Source of the DNA: Bugula neritina
Taxonomy: Eukaryota; Bryozoa; Gymnolaemata; Cheilostomatida; Bugulidae
Direction of reading: 5' to 3'
Length of the DNA: 64,000 nt
NCBI GenBank assembly: GCA_964035545.1
Contig: OZ037767.1
Location: 11,265,081 to 11,329,080, forward strand
The notes under the pieces are model-generated. The model searched no databases. It was given only the letters and a program-made list of their open reading frames with translations, and was not told the origin of the DNA. Shown here piece by piece: positions 38,501 to 55,873 of the stretch; the stretch's first letter is position 1, and each line of letters begins with the position of its first letter. Both the position numbers and the translations under genes were made by a program.

Positions 38501-38678
38501 TTCTTTTCAGTTCTCTCAAAGCTATTATGATACTCTACTGTCTCTATGCTACTTGATAAGTCACACAGCAGCGTTTACTTCCAACTTCTGTTCTTTTTTC
38601 AGTTACTTAGTCAGCATAAGTTACAATTGATAAAGATCTAAAATTTTACCACTCAAATAGTAAAAGAATATTTGTATT

Positions 38679-40250
<1,572 letters not shown>

Positions 40251-40510
40251 GGCCATAACGTAAAATGTCAGCCATTTTTAATGTGTCCTGGCTAAAGTTC
40301 TCAAAGTTCGCTATTGGGTACGATCTATGACATCTCATTAGACATTTATATTTAATGAGTTGACGCAAACCTCTCCCTGTCTAATAGGAGCCCGATGCAA
40401 TTTTTTTAAATCAAGCAGTGCTTGATCCTGACATACCACAACGTCATACGGTGAGCTCGGACATTTTTATAAAAATAGCTGACGTTTGCCGTTACGCCCA
40501 CGTTATGGCC
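40251..40510. mobile_element. MITE-like inverted-repeat element
   Basis: GGCCATAACGT at the left end is mirrored by ACGTTATGGCC at 40500-40510. Inside each end, inverted copies of a GTCAGCYATTTTT word and an ATGTSC word are shared, so the inverted repeats are about 45-60 bp but imperfect, with a 13-bp insertion in the right arm. The interior of about 150 bp is non-coding. The target duplication is not resolved. Confidence 0.55.
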
Positions 40511-43162
40511 AAGTGTATCTTTGGGGTAATAGTCACAATAGTTGTGAGAACTTGATAATAAAGCTTCTTTAATGGCTGTAAATTTCTTTGCCTGGAAACA
40601 CAACCTAAAGATTTCAAAAACAACCCAGGAATAAGTTTAGGTGGATGCTTTTGCTAATATTAGAAAGGATTTTTGTGAGATTTGGACAGACAGTCTAGTA
40701 CAGCGTGTTAAAGAAGCACCCATTCTACGGAACTCCGTCTATGCTACAAATAACACAGCTGATGTGTAGTTGCACAATGTAATGTAAAGCAAACAGTGGA
40801 TGACTAATTCTATTCTTATGATTGTTAAGTCATCTCTATTACTTAAATGCAAACACTTTTTTAAATATGCAAAGGCGCCTTTGCTTAGCCTTCCTAGTGA
40901 AGGATAAGATCAATGTTGTCAATTTGCTATTCTTATTTGTGTTAATCAGTGAAAAACAAACACACAATCAAACCAACATTTGCTACAGTTCTATTGTTGA
41001 AAAATTCAATAAAGAAAACAAGCTCTATTATTTCTGGCAGATAAAATAATGAATCGTCTCAGAGAAATTAGGATTTTAATTATAAACAAGATCAAACTAA
41101 GTTGAAACAAATAGTTGTCTATACTAAAATTGTTATTGGAGACGGAAGAAGGGAGATAAGGCGCTGGCAGTCAAAGTTGCTCATGAAATAGTGAGTCACT
41201 TTATGGACTCTACTCTGCCTTTTGTCCGTTAGCAGACGTGCTAAATTAAAAAACTGCTTTATCTTCACTAAAGTTCTATTCTCACAGACTGATGGCCAGA
41301 AACTTTAGAGTCAAAAATAAAAACTTCCTAAGACCTTGGCTCCTTTAAAACAGTAGTATTGCAAATCAACAACCTAAACAAAAGGGTAGAAATAATGTAA
41401 TACTGTAAACTATTATCAGATAACTTCGGCAAAGAAACAAATGACAGTACATGGATCGAAGTCTTCTCTTAGGCAACTAGTATAATTTTTACAAAATGGG
41501 AGTTGTGTGAATGATTTTATAACTTAGTCTAAAAACTTGCTTAATAGTTATTGTAGTTTCATGTTTAGATTTGAAATTTTAGACAAATTCATGCAGCAAA
41601 AGTTGAAAATATTGTGCTTTTATATTGAACTTCATTTCACTGTTTTAAATTGGTTTGTGCGATAAAATATGTTGCTAGTAATGCACTCAACGTGGCTTAT
41701 TCAACCAGAGTTTAGTTTAGGAACGAGACTCGGTAAGTTGTAAAACAATCGAAAAGCCTAATTTGTTTACTTAAAACAAAATACCAGTCTTTATTAGGTG
41801 TTTGAACATTTTAATTACCTAATCAATGATTCAGTTGTAAAGTATATTTAGCCACTCTATTACACACTAATAATTTTTAAATTCTTTTGCTTAGCCTTGC
41901 AGAAATTTTCGGCAAAAAACAAAGGAGTTTTGGCATAACTTTTCTCTGTGGGGGCCTTCAAGCAACGCAGCATGGGTTTTGATAACTGAGTTTGTTATTT
42001 TTAAATCTCTGAGACACCAATATTTTCATAAAGCTCTTTAGACCTCTAATTACATTTTATGACCGTATACGAATGCACTAAATGAAAAGAAATGCTGAAC
42101 AACATTTATGCACACTCCTAATTTGTTTATGTTAGCCAAATTATTTTTTCAGCCTTTAAATACAGGTATTAAATTCTATTATGTCAACATTTAGCTATTC
42201 ATAAATTTAACACAATCATTTCCAATATTTATTGTAATTGGCACAACAAAAGCCTCCAACTTTCAGTGGGTCTTTTTGCTTGTGTTTCATCGTGAGAAAA
42301 TTATTTCTTAATTGCTACATTTTCTAATTAACAACAAATACCTGTTTATAACAAACAAGTAATGAAAGTGTTAACCAAATATCAGTGTTTTGTTTATCAA
42401 TAATGCACTGATTAGCTGTGAATGATACAAAAACTTGTTTAAATCGAAACAAATGGTCTTAAGACAACAAATGTAATTCTCCGTGCATGAATAACCCAAA
42501 CATGCGTCTATAAAACCAACAATCACAGCTACCACTGATACGTCATGTCTAAAGCAGACATCCAGATTGCTTCTCCATTCAACAGAACTTAGTAAAATAG
42601 TTTAGAAAAAAAAACCAATTAACAAATGCAGCTATCTTTAGAGAATACAAATTGATTTTATTTTAGGAAAAAATTAATTTAATTCAAGCGAATTTAGCTT
42701 AATAATTGTACTTATTTAAATATCTCATTGCAGTAATTAATATTATGTATGTTAAAATACTATGTTCTTTTCATGTGACTATTATTACTTTGCAAGAAGG
42801 AAGTATATTTTTTATGCTTTTACATGGCTTCTAGTAGTTATATTGAAAAGGATATTTTAGCAACTGTTTCTTTTATTTTCAGGTTTCTTGAGATTTTGTT
42901 GTTTTTAAATGATGATAAAATAAAGTAAACTATGATAAGTTGATAAGTGAAAGTAGAAGATACTTTGATTATGATAATCATAATAATAATATTTTTAGCT
43001 GAGAAATAAATTTCCACAAGAATCAAGTTTAGAAAAGCTTATAAAGCTATGGTTAGTTTACTAACGAGTGTAGTTTCTGAATTTATCATAAAGTGCTGCA
43101 TATCTGACAAGTAAAAAATCAATGAAAATATAAAATTAGATTTTGTTTAAAAGTTAAATAAA
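40511..43162. other. Gene-poor region, nothing assigned
   Basis: AT-rich non-coding DNA between the MITE and the nested SINEs. Nothing more can be supported. Confidence 0.4.
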
Positions 43163-43590
43163 AACCCACATTTGTCATTAAAATTTGTGAGAATAATTTA
43201 TGAAAATGGTTTTTATGTGGTCTGAGGAAGTTTTTTTGTGTGGCAAAGGAGCAATTATAGCTGAATGTCCTTCTTAAAATTGCTAATAACCTTTACTGGG
43301 AAAAAAGAGGGAGTAGCTGTGGACTAGGGGTTAGAGCGTTTACCTAGCAAGCATGAAGTCATGGGTTCAAACCCCGGCAAATGCCATTGGTAATGTTAGG
43401 AAGAGCATTCAGTCATAATTGCTCCAGTGCCCCATCTGAATAATTCCTAAGCCCAATATAACAAAAACCTTCGATCAGGGGTTTTCTCACAGGGGTGGTG
43501 ACTATAAACTTATGTGAGTTTACTGGGAAGAAAGCACACGACCTTGTGATTACACAGCTAACACTCTAACCACTACAGCTGCTCTCTTTA
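43163..43590 (-). mobile_element. Older tRNA-derived SINE, interrupted
   Basis: On the minus strand a tRNA-like head starts near 43590 (AGCTGTAGTGGTTAGAGTG). It is broken at 43534 by the younger SINE plus its duplication, and resumes left of 43307 with GGTTATTAGC, ACATTCAGCTATAATTGCTC and ATAAAAACC. These words match, in the same order, the body of the younger copy (TGGTAATGTT, GCATTCAGTCATAATTGCTC, ACAAAAACC). So both copies belong to one family and this one was the target. The 3' end near 43163 is approximate. Confidence 0.65.
43308..43518 (+). mobile_element. tRNA-derived SINE with target-site duplication
   Basis: About 211 bp. The head has an A-box-like region (TAGCTGTGGACTAGGGGTTA) and a B box (GGGTTCAAACCCC), in tRNA order and spacing, then an unrelated body and a short 3' tail without a long A-run. 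It is flanked by TTTACTGGGAAAAAAG (43292-43307) and TTTACTGGGAAGAAAG (43519-43534), a 15/16 direct repeat. The extended non-tRNA body argues against a functional tRNA gene. Confidence 0.78.
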
Positions 43591-44337
43591 AATATATTAA
43601 ATAATTTAAAAAGAAGAACTGAAATAAATGCTAAATAATTTTGACCCAATCTGAAATTTTCTTAACTAATTTATAAGACTATATAAGCTTATATAGGGCT
43701 AAAATTAGTAACGGCTAACAATTGAATGCTCTTGCAAAAAATTTAAAATAAATGCTTGTATTTCTTATTGAAAAATACCATCTGAGAAAAATATTATCTT
43801 TCTGTATGTTTTGCTATATTCATAGAAAACTAGGGATTTGCTCATGTCACCAAGTATAAAAATATTCGCATTAAGATATAGCTTCCACATTGTAGCAAAG
43901 AAGTTGTGTTTATTTATGAATTTATACTGTGTAAGGTTTGTTAATTCTTTCACCTTCATAGATGATTACACATACTTTGTGTATAACTCTATGTCTGTAA
44001 CTCAAATAAAATTCAGTTTTGTGGTTTTTGTGTTTTTGCTCATTTATCAAAAATATTCAAGTTGTAACTTTAAGCGTAGAATTCCTTGCAATGTTAGTTT
44101 GTTAATTATTGAATTTATGTGTTAGGCCATATCATCATAATTTTTATCACAGATTATAACGTTTATTTTTGAAAAATAAAATAATTAGAAATCTAAAATT
44201 ATAATAGCCATTTAAAAATATAAATTTTAATACACAAAATTCTTTTTACAAAAACATGTACAATACTGGCATGACTTTAGCCATCTGAAAAATAATAAAT
44301 AAAAAAATATAAAAGTCAGAAAAAATAGAATAAAGTT
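43591..44337. other. 3' flank of FOXG1
   Basis: AT-rich sequence downstream of the FOXG1 stop, likely its 3' UTR. TTTATT at 44162-44167 gives a minus-strand AATAAA about 170 bp after the stop. Confidence 0.4.
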
Positions 44338-45604
44338 TTACCTCATAGAAGGTAAATTTGTTGGTAAAACCATACCACTAGATGGTGATGCATCGCCTTG
44401 AAGGCGCCTTAAATATAAGTCAGTGTAGGCTGCAGGGTTAAGCCCTTGGTAAAGATACCCTAAAGTGGCAGCTTGTGATGCCAGAATATTGCTATAGACA
44501 GCTGCGGCAGATGCGCTGAGGGGCATTGTGGGTAGGCGACTGTTTTCTGCTGATGATTTCATTGGCTCTAACAATCGTTCGACAGAAAAACTATTGAGAG
44601 AAGCTGAAGGGAGAGGAGATGGTTGGTCACCAGGCCGAGACATGCTTGCAAAAGACATAATACTTGTGGGAGTTGAAGTCGGTGGAAATCTGAGAGCCTG
44701 CGCGGCAGCATACTGTTGAGAGAGCCCCAGCAAGGCAGCCGGTGATGCCATGCCGGGCCACATCATACCTGCTTTTTCAGTCTGATATATTGGAGGCACA
44801 CTGCGTCTAAATGCTGCCAAGCGAGATCTTGAAACAGCTGTTGATCTGCGCCTTAGTTTACCGGTGCTGCCACCAATGAACACATCGTCACAGGAGGGGT
44901 CTAAGCACCAGTAGTTCCCTTTGCCCGGGTCATCATAGTGTCGAGGGACTTTCACGAAACATTTGTTCAGACTAAGGTTATGTCTGATAGAGTTCTGCCA
45001 CCCTTGCTTGTTCTCTCGATAATAAGGAAAGTTTTTCATGATGAACTCGTAAATTCCATTTAGAGTGAGTCTCTTCTCTGTACTGCTGCGTATTGCCATC
45101 ATAATAAGAGCATTGTAAGAAAATGGAGGTTTTTCAGATTTCTTTTCACCGTCTCCTGACTCAGAAGTTATGTTGCTGTTGTTATTGCTGTCGGTCTCAG
45201 TGATGTCATCAGGCTCTGACGTAACGTCAATATCTTCATCTTCAGATCCTATGAGACTTCTCTCTGAACATTCTTCTGTGGAAAAGAAAAGTTCAAGTTT
45301 TTATTCTGACACAAAACTTTCAGAAATACTTTTAGTGAAAAGATAAATTCCTACAATATATTATGTTTTCCTATAAAGCAGTATTATGCACATGAGTTTG
45401 CTCTATGGCCCAAAATTAAATATTTAAAATACTAATATATTATCAGTAATACTTTTCAGCATACAATATAACTAGACACTAGAGTGAAACAGTAACAGTA
45501 AAAGGATGCATACCTGAAGATTTTGGCTCTGGTGAAAGCATGCTGTCTATGGTAAATTTACTAAGTTTTGGTTTGTGTGAGATTTCCTCCTGAATGGTTG
45601 TCAT
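44338..45604 (-). CDS. FOXG1: Forkhead transcription factor FoxG (BF-1/sloppy-paired), complete, 2 exons
   Basis: Forkhead-domain repressor of the FoxG class, nuclear, used in anterior neural patterning in bilaterians. Exon 1 is 45604-45514 (30 codons plus 1 nt); exon 2 is 45275-44338; about 342 residues. An in-frame stop lies upstream of the ATG at 45604. Exon 1 carries SKFTIDSML (residues 15-23), matching the N-terminal FSINSLV-type motif of FoxG proteins. An acidic Ser/Asn linker (about 32-76) leads to the forkhead domain from about residue 79: [74 protein letters not shown]. These wing-2 residues are diagnostic of FoxG as I know the class. Two cysteines in [11 protein letters not shown] replace the usual Met and Ser. 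The C-terminal part is Ala/Ser/Pro-rich. The gene stands alone in about 20 kb of DNA without other coding genes, as is common for developmental regulators. Confidence 0.95.
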
Positions 45605-49489
<3,885 letters not shown>

Positions 49490-49832
49490 CAGGGGTGTCC
49501 AACCTCTTCAAACCATGGGCCACTGAAAGGGAACATTTCAGTGGTGAGGGCCACATTGTAAACTTTAGCTTGTGCTGGGGGCCACAGCATCAGTATTTCT
49601 CAAATTTATTTATTCCAAAACTTTATGAACCATTACACAACTGAGTCCTAACATAGTTACTGCAGGATGCATGTTCTGTAGCATGTGTATAAATTAGACA
49701 TTTAAAATGTAGGTTTTCACTCTAATTCATTTATATGTGTAAAAACTAATTTTAGCTTAATGCCTTCAAGGGTCTCATAAATGTAGGCTGGGGGTCACAT
49801 TCGGCCCTGGGGGCGCCTGTTGGACAGCCCTG
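49490..49832. mobile_element. hAT-family MITE
   Basis: The left end is CAGGGGTGTCCAACCTC and the right end, inverted, is CAGGGCTGTCCAAC, a typical hAT terminus followed by GGCC-rich sequence. The interior (about 343 bp in all) is non-coding. The 8-bp words AGCTAGAC (49480-49487) and AGCTAGAG (49833-49840) look like the target duplication, with two extra bases (TG) on the left side. Confidence 0.72.
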
Positions 49833-51121
49833 AGCTAGAGTGCCAAAGTGGTTGCCATGGTGAGTAGTAATTACTTTCCCCTGCATCTCTATACGCATGT
49901 CAATGACCTATGCATAATAATACCATTTTAATAAAAATAAGCATTACAGTTTCAATTCTCCCAACGCTGGTCTCAGTTTCAACAAAGCAGAACTTTTTGT
50001 TTTATGCTGAATAAAATTTTAACTTCGATCAAGCATGTATAATTTATGTAGCTAAATCAACATAAAAGTTTATAAATTAATTAATAATATAATAGAACTT
50101 CTTGAAGTAAATGAATAAATATTTAATGCATATATTTTTCACACAAATGCAATGATAGAAAACGTTTAAATAATAGAAACATGAAGCCAAAACTAGTTTG
50201 GGCTGCTGAACGGTATAACAATATGTTGCATTCCCTACCAGCCAATATTTTGTCTGTAACATTGTAGAAGGATTCGCCTTATCACCAGCTGACGCTCATA
50301 GGTTGTTGCTGTAGAATAAATTATTCATAATTCTTGTACCTATAGGCAGTTACACGCTGGCCCCTGCACTTTCTTTAAACTGATTTAATTTATACGCTGT
50401 AGGTGATTTGGAGTCGACACGCGACATATTTCTACCTGCCTAAAATTTGCTAGTAATTACGTTTACCTACATGCAAATAGATGTGTATAATCCTTGGCAA
50501 TGATGAGTATAATTTCAAAAGCACATCTTGTCAACAGATAAAATAAAATTGAGTTTTGATAAGTTCTAAAAAGAAATAGCATATAAGAAGCCGAAAATTT
50601 GCTGAATAAATAAGACTGATTAATTAGAGTGTGAACTCTAGTACATGCTATGAGTATTAAATGGTAATACATGTACGTTTTAATTGTAATAACTATAAGT
50701 ATACATATAATGCAGTGGAGAAATAAATAAATTGCCTATTATAGCTACTACGCTCTAGTTTGATTGTAGTCTGAGAACACAACTCCAAGTGTATTGTAAA
50801 TAAACCAGTCTGTTGTACCATTAGTATGAAATTTATTGTAATGGAAGCTGCTAGAAATATGTCATAGAATTAGGAATTCTGAAAAGTTTGAAAAATTATT
50901 GTTGCTCTCACATGAAATAAACACATGACTAGTCACTTGGAATATTAAATTAAAAACACTGTCACAATCCATGGAATAGCTACAAAAGTCAATAGCTAAA
51001 AATCAGCAGCAAAAATTTCATAAAAGAACAAAACTATACAAAATTATGCATAAGAACTGATAGATTATGCAAAATAAATTGTCTGCTAGCATATTTCATG
51101 GCACTGGTGGGTGACTTGGAC
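49833..51121. other. 3' flank of BPNT1
   Basis: AT-rich non-coding DNA. TTTATT at 50832-50837 is a possible minus-strand poly(A) signal for BPNT1. Nothing else is visible. Confidence 0.35.
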
Positions 51122-54100
51122 TTATTTTGTGGCTGATTTAACCTGTGTTTCAGGCAATGCTTGTTTTACACTTTCTGGAATTCGGGCTAAGTACCAATCA
51201 TGATCAGCTTTGAGGGTGGCCAGCACACCACCCGTGTTCTTGTGTTGCACATCTTTGTGATACTTTAAATCATTACCTAAAAATAATTCCATTAGTGAAG
51301 AAATGAAAACACAACTCCGCACAACAAATAAATATAGTTTCAATAAAAAAAGGAATATTATTTATTTGGAGGAAATACAGTGGACAGCTGTTGTAAGTTT
51401 TGCAGATAGCTATCTGATAGAAAACAAAATTCTATCAAATTTGAAGATAATAACATGATAATTATATACAAAACTCTGTTGAACAGATAACTCCTAATAC
51501 AGTGATGGTGCTGTGCACATGTGACAGACTACCTGCTCAGACAGAGTGAGATCTGTAGCCAAAATCATGTACTCAGACTATAAGACTACAATGAAGCACA
51601 CATTTATTCAAATATGATACAAGCAGTTACTTTCGCAAACTTTTATACACCTGTCAGAGGTATCGCCTTTAGGAAATTAATAATGATTTTAAGTTTATCT
51701 TATGCCAAAGTAGATTCGGAGAAGAATATTTGCAGCGGCTGGTTTACTGTTGACATTCTGATAAGTCATTAACTCACCGTGCATGTCTGTGAGTCGGCCG
51801 CCTTTCGCCCGCAACAACACTTCAGGTGCACACGTGTCCCATTTCTTGCACCCAGGGCTGCCGAATACGTATGCATGTACTAAGCCATCAAGTAGCAACA
51901 GCACCTATGGAGTAGTATGGCTGAGTAACTAATACACTGACAGTATGGTATAGTATAGAGCTAAATAAGTCTTTCCATTCTCAGCGCAATTCAACAAAGT
52001 TCATTAAGAAGACAACTACATACATGACAGAGTAACAAAAAATTACATATTTTGTCAACTATAAGAACAGTAACACATGGAAATGAGAGCAAGTAACATA
52101 CATTATACATTAGAGCACATAGTGTAATAGCCGTATACTTTTTCTTATGCTTTCATGACAGAGATTTAACACAAAATTGTTAGCCCTAAGACATACAACA
52201 CAGTGTAACAGCTAAATACTACAAACCTTATGACCAGCACCGCCAACTCTGACAACCTCCGTAGGTTCACAGGCTTCTACAGAATCGACTACAGTGGGGT
52301 TAGAGTGAGATCTAGTGGTGGTAATTATGTTCCCTTCAGTTGGAGGCTCAGTGTTTCCTAGTCCAAACGTTCCTTTAAATAGTTAGACATGAAAACATCA
52401 CAAAGTAATCAAAATCTAATTTAATGACATTTTGTATTTTATTCTATTTGGGAGAAAAAAATCAAATCACACAGTTGTATACTTAGAGAAAAATATTAAA
52501 ACTATATTTAACCACTTTTTCGAATAAAAGTCAAATATAAAGCCAGCAAATTCAAGTTTACATTCGATAACTTGAAGCGTTCCAAGTGAGAAACTTCAAC
52601 TACACACTCACCCAAGCCTATCATACCCCAGAGTGTTCTCCCTAGCTCCGCCCCTGGTGTCTGGTAGTTAAAGTATGGCTGATAGACAACCCCGGCAATT
52701 GCCTTCCCTTGCCACGCCAGACCAATGAGTACGGTCACGTGATCCAGAAGACCCTGCGTGAACTCAGCTGTACCGTCCAGGGGGTCTACCCACACCACCA
52801 GCTGCAACAGAGTAGCAGTAACCATGGCAATATAATCCTACCTCTCACTCCAGTATATCATTTAACACAGGCTATCTCTCACCTCAGCATATCATAGAAC
52901 ACAGGCTATGTCTCGCCTCAGGGTATTATAGAACACAGGCTATGTCTCACCTCAGACTCCTTAGCCTCAGTGTACTCAACTGGGCAGCTCTCCTTCAAAA
53001 CCTCTTCTGATAAACTCGTTTCCAGATATTCTTTGTCAGCCGTAGCCATTTCATTCAGATTATCCTGCAACAGATCATGTGACTATATAGGAAATCATGT
53101 GAAATGTACAGCAGATTATGTGACGTGTATAGAAAATGAACAAATACATTTTTTGAAAATAAACTTATTCCAATACCCGGAAAGAATTTATTTTCTAAAG
53201 TTTGCATCATTGTCATATCACTGTAGTGTACAAAATATGATTTATTAGCATCATTTCATTGATGTTAGTTTATAAAAATAGAACATTTTATACTGGAGAC
53301 AAGTGCATAGAGAATGAGTTGGTTTAAGAGATCATTGCAAGACATTACAAAGCAAGGTGAGATGCAGAAGACATCAAAAGAATCATTTTAAGAACACACA
53401 GCTCCGATATAAAGGTAAACTCTAGTAAACACAATGATGCTGGGTCATCATTCTACTGCATGAAGCAGAGAGCTGTGAGGGAATCAAGTTGTTACAACAG
53501 TCTTATAACAGCCAGCAGTATTACAGGTAGAGAAACACACAACTGCAGGTAGTTGCAGGTACCAGCAGGAACACAGTGTACAGCACACAAAGTAGAACGA
53601 CAATCAACTACGCATCTCACAGTTCTTAAAACACTCGATTTAACAAAACTTACTGAAAAGTTGAAAAGAAATTAGCTTTAGTAGCTATTCCAGTTCAGCA
53701 AACAGTAAAATTTTTCATTTCAGTTGATCAACAGATGGCGTTGCCACAGCAACAATGTCCTTCACCTTGCTGCCGGTGTTGATGCTTCACTCACCTCTTC
53801 TCCAATGATGGTGAGTTGAGGGAACTGGTGAGTGAGAGAGGAGACGATACATCTCTGGACGGCTCTGTCCGCCTCAGTCTGAAGGTCATTTTTGTTTTCC
53901 TGTAAAATATTTCACTCTCTAGACAGGAGAAATGAACGCAATCAGCATTTGAATAGTAGCTTGACTCAAAAATACCTAATATATTGACATTATCTGGCTG
54001 TCGGTACTATTTTTGGAATTAATTTTTGATTTTGTGTGATTGATATTTTTCATAATTTGTGTTGTACACCTACTACATGAATTCACTCTACAATGCAAGA

Positions 54101-54778
54101 AGCTTTGTGTATTTTGAGATAATGTGACATAGCGCACTAATTACCAGAAATACCAATATATTGAGTACAAATACAAATGGCTATAGAAATACCGACTGCT
54201 ATGAAACTTACACTGAAAACGAAGATATCAAAATTAAACACTGAAGCTAAACCAAATATTGGCTTAGCACAAATTAAAACATGTAATAAAAGAACTTTCA
54301 ATTAATGAGATTTTAAATTTAAATCTCTAAATTCTTTGACAATGTGAGAACACATAACAGTGTATATGCTAGTAGCAAATGCAATGCTAACTATTTTATG
54401 GATCATGATTATATATATATAAATTCAATATTAAAATATGAGAACAACATAAAGTAAAATCCATCTTAATGTGTATAAATGTATCTTTATGCTTCTTTTG
54501 CACTAAAATTTTACAATTATGTTAGAATTAAAATCTGATCAGTTTAAAAATGTTTAATTTGACAGCAATGAAGTGGGCGTGTCCTCAACATACACACCTA
54601 AATATAGTGAACATGACTTAAACCAGGACACTGATTAGAACAATTAAGCTATACTCACTTTTTCCACAATTCCAAGGTTGCCAGAGCTGAGAATTTTCCT
54701 AATTATTGTACCGGATCTGTTAGCAACAGCAACAGATGCTGCCAGCACTTTCAATGCAGTACAGGAAGTAGATGCCAT
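51122..54778 (-). CDS. BPNT1: 3'(2'),5'-bisphosphate nucleotidase 1, complete, 7 exons
   Basis: Mg2+-dependent, lithium-sensitive phosphatase that converts 3'-phosphoadenosine 5'-phosphate to AMP and also acts on inositol 1,4-bisphosphate. Minus-strand exons: 54778-54659, 53899-53795, 53064-52951, 52801-52612, 52372-52227, 51904-51778 and 51276-51122, giving 318 residues (human 308) with consistent phases. Metal-site motifs of the family are intact: IIGEED (about residues 71-76), WVDPLDGT (117-124) and WDTCAPE (247-253). Other landmarks are [60 protein letters not shown] and [10 protein letters not shown]. The last residues after [10 protein letters not shown] are a short lineage-specific tail. 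Intron 3 (52950-52802, 149 bp) is mostly a tandem repeat. Introns 1 (54658-53900) and 2 (53794-53065) are long AT-rich sequence without features. BPNT2 (the Golgi paralogue) is excluded by the lack of a membrane anchor. Confidence 0.94.
52842..52958. repeat. 34-bp tandem repeat filling BPNT1 intron 3
   Basis: About 3.4 units containing ATAGAACACAGGCTATGTCT followed by CACCTCAG. The final partial unit crosses the exon 3 boundary at 52951, and CTCACCTCAG is the complement of the exon 3 donor (CTGAG|GTGAG). One exact extra donor copy and two near-copies therefore lie inside the intron. Confidence 0.85.
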
Positions 54779-55090
54779 TCTTCACAGATTGCTACTAATA
54801 CGAAAGTTCTGCAACACAAATCTAGACTGGTGCAATAGAGCAAGGCATTGTTTACTATATATGTGCGATGTTCTGTTGGGTATTTCTTTGCACTATGGAT
54901 ATCACATCACCGGTGTATCAAAAGAGGAGTAACCAATAGACGTGATTATATGCTGATATACGTTATGACAAGTCACCTTAATATTCTTATGACTATTACA
55001 TTTACTATGACTAGTATCAGTGCATCCTATTATAGGAAAAAGAGCACGGTCGATATGACCCATTATAAGTTATTACCGTTAAGATAAAAT
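54779..55090. other. BPNT1 upstream flank
   Basis: Likely 5' UTR and promoter of BPNT1. No motif identified. Confidence 0.35.
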
Positions 55091-55660
55091 ATATCTGTAA
55101 TGGTTATTTCTTATGATCAATACTATGCCTAATAGCAGTAGCAATACTAATGCTAACAGTTACAATATGAATATAACACAACTTATATTATAAGTAATAG
55201 TACCGCAATGAAATTGATTTGAGGTTATGAATCTACGAGATTATCACTATCAGTAGGTATAACTACAACATGAACTATAAAGATACGAATAAGTATTACT
55301 ATTACTATTAGTGTAAATCTAAGGTCTAAGCATAAATACAATATTACAAACTTAGTTTTAGTCTTAGTCTTACTATGTATTAGTATTACAATCACTATCA
55401 CTATGACCATGAAATTCATAAATATCAATATGAATGTCACCAACACTATGATAATGATTATCACTATCAGTATCACTATCACTAAGACTTATCAGTATCC
55501 CTACGCTATTCTCTAAGAGTAAAATTAAAAACAATATTATTATTATTAATAATAATATAAAATAAATATAAATATTATTATTAAATTTAATAAATTAATT
55601 CAATGTTCATTATCATTATGATTATTATTATACTTATGCCTCATACTCATAGCTATCCTA
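55091..55660. repeat. TAATAC/TAGTAA-type low-complexity tract
   Basis: Irregular runs of TATTACTATTAG, CACTATCAC and TTATTATTA. The 85-codon minus-strand ORF across it is a composition artefact. 55661-55873 is unassigned sequence leading to the next element. Confidence 0.75.
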
Positions 55661-55873
55661 ATTAAATAAAATTAACACAGTAACTAAAACGTGATTGACC
55701 TTAAATTTGTACTCAGTGTTAGTGTTACAGTAACAAAAGAAGCTGGGTGAGGGTAGCCTTGTTTTGACTTTGATATCTGCCTGCTTGCTTTAGGAGACGT
55801 TATTTGGAGCCTGGAGTTATAGGTAGGCGGATCTTATGATCATTGAACTCTCACACTCTATACTAATTTAACT

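Noticed and set aside
43308-43390. Functional tRNA gene
   Set aside because: A and B boxes are present but the sequence continues into a SINE body bounded by a target duplication, and a second copy of the same unit lies alongside.
55225-55482. 85-codon minus-strand Ile/Val-rich ORF
   Set aside because: Low-complexity TAATAC/CACTATC tract; the composition mimics a membrane protein.
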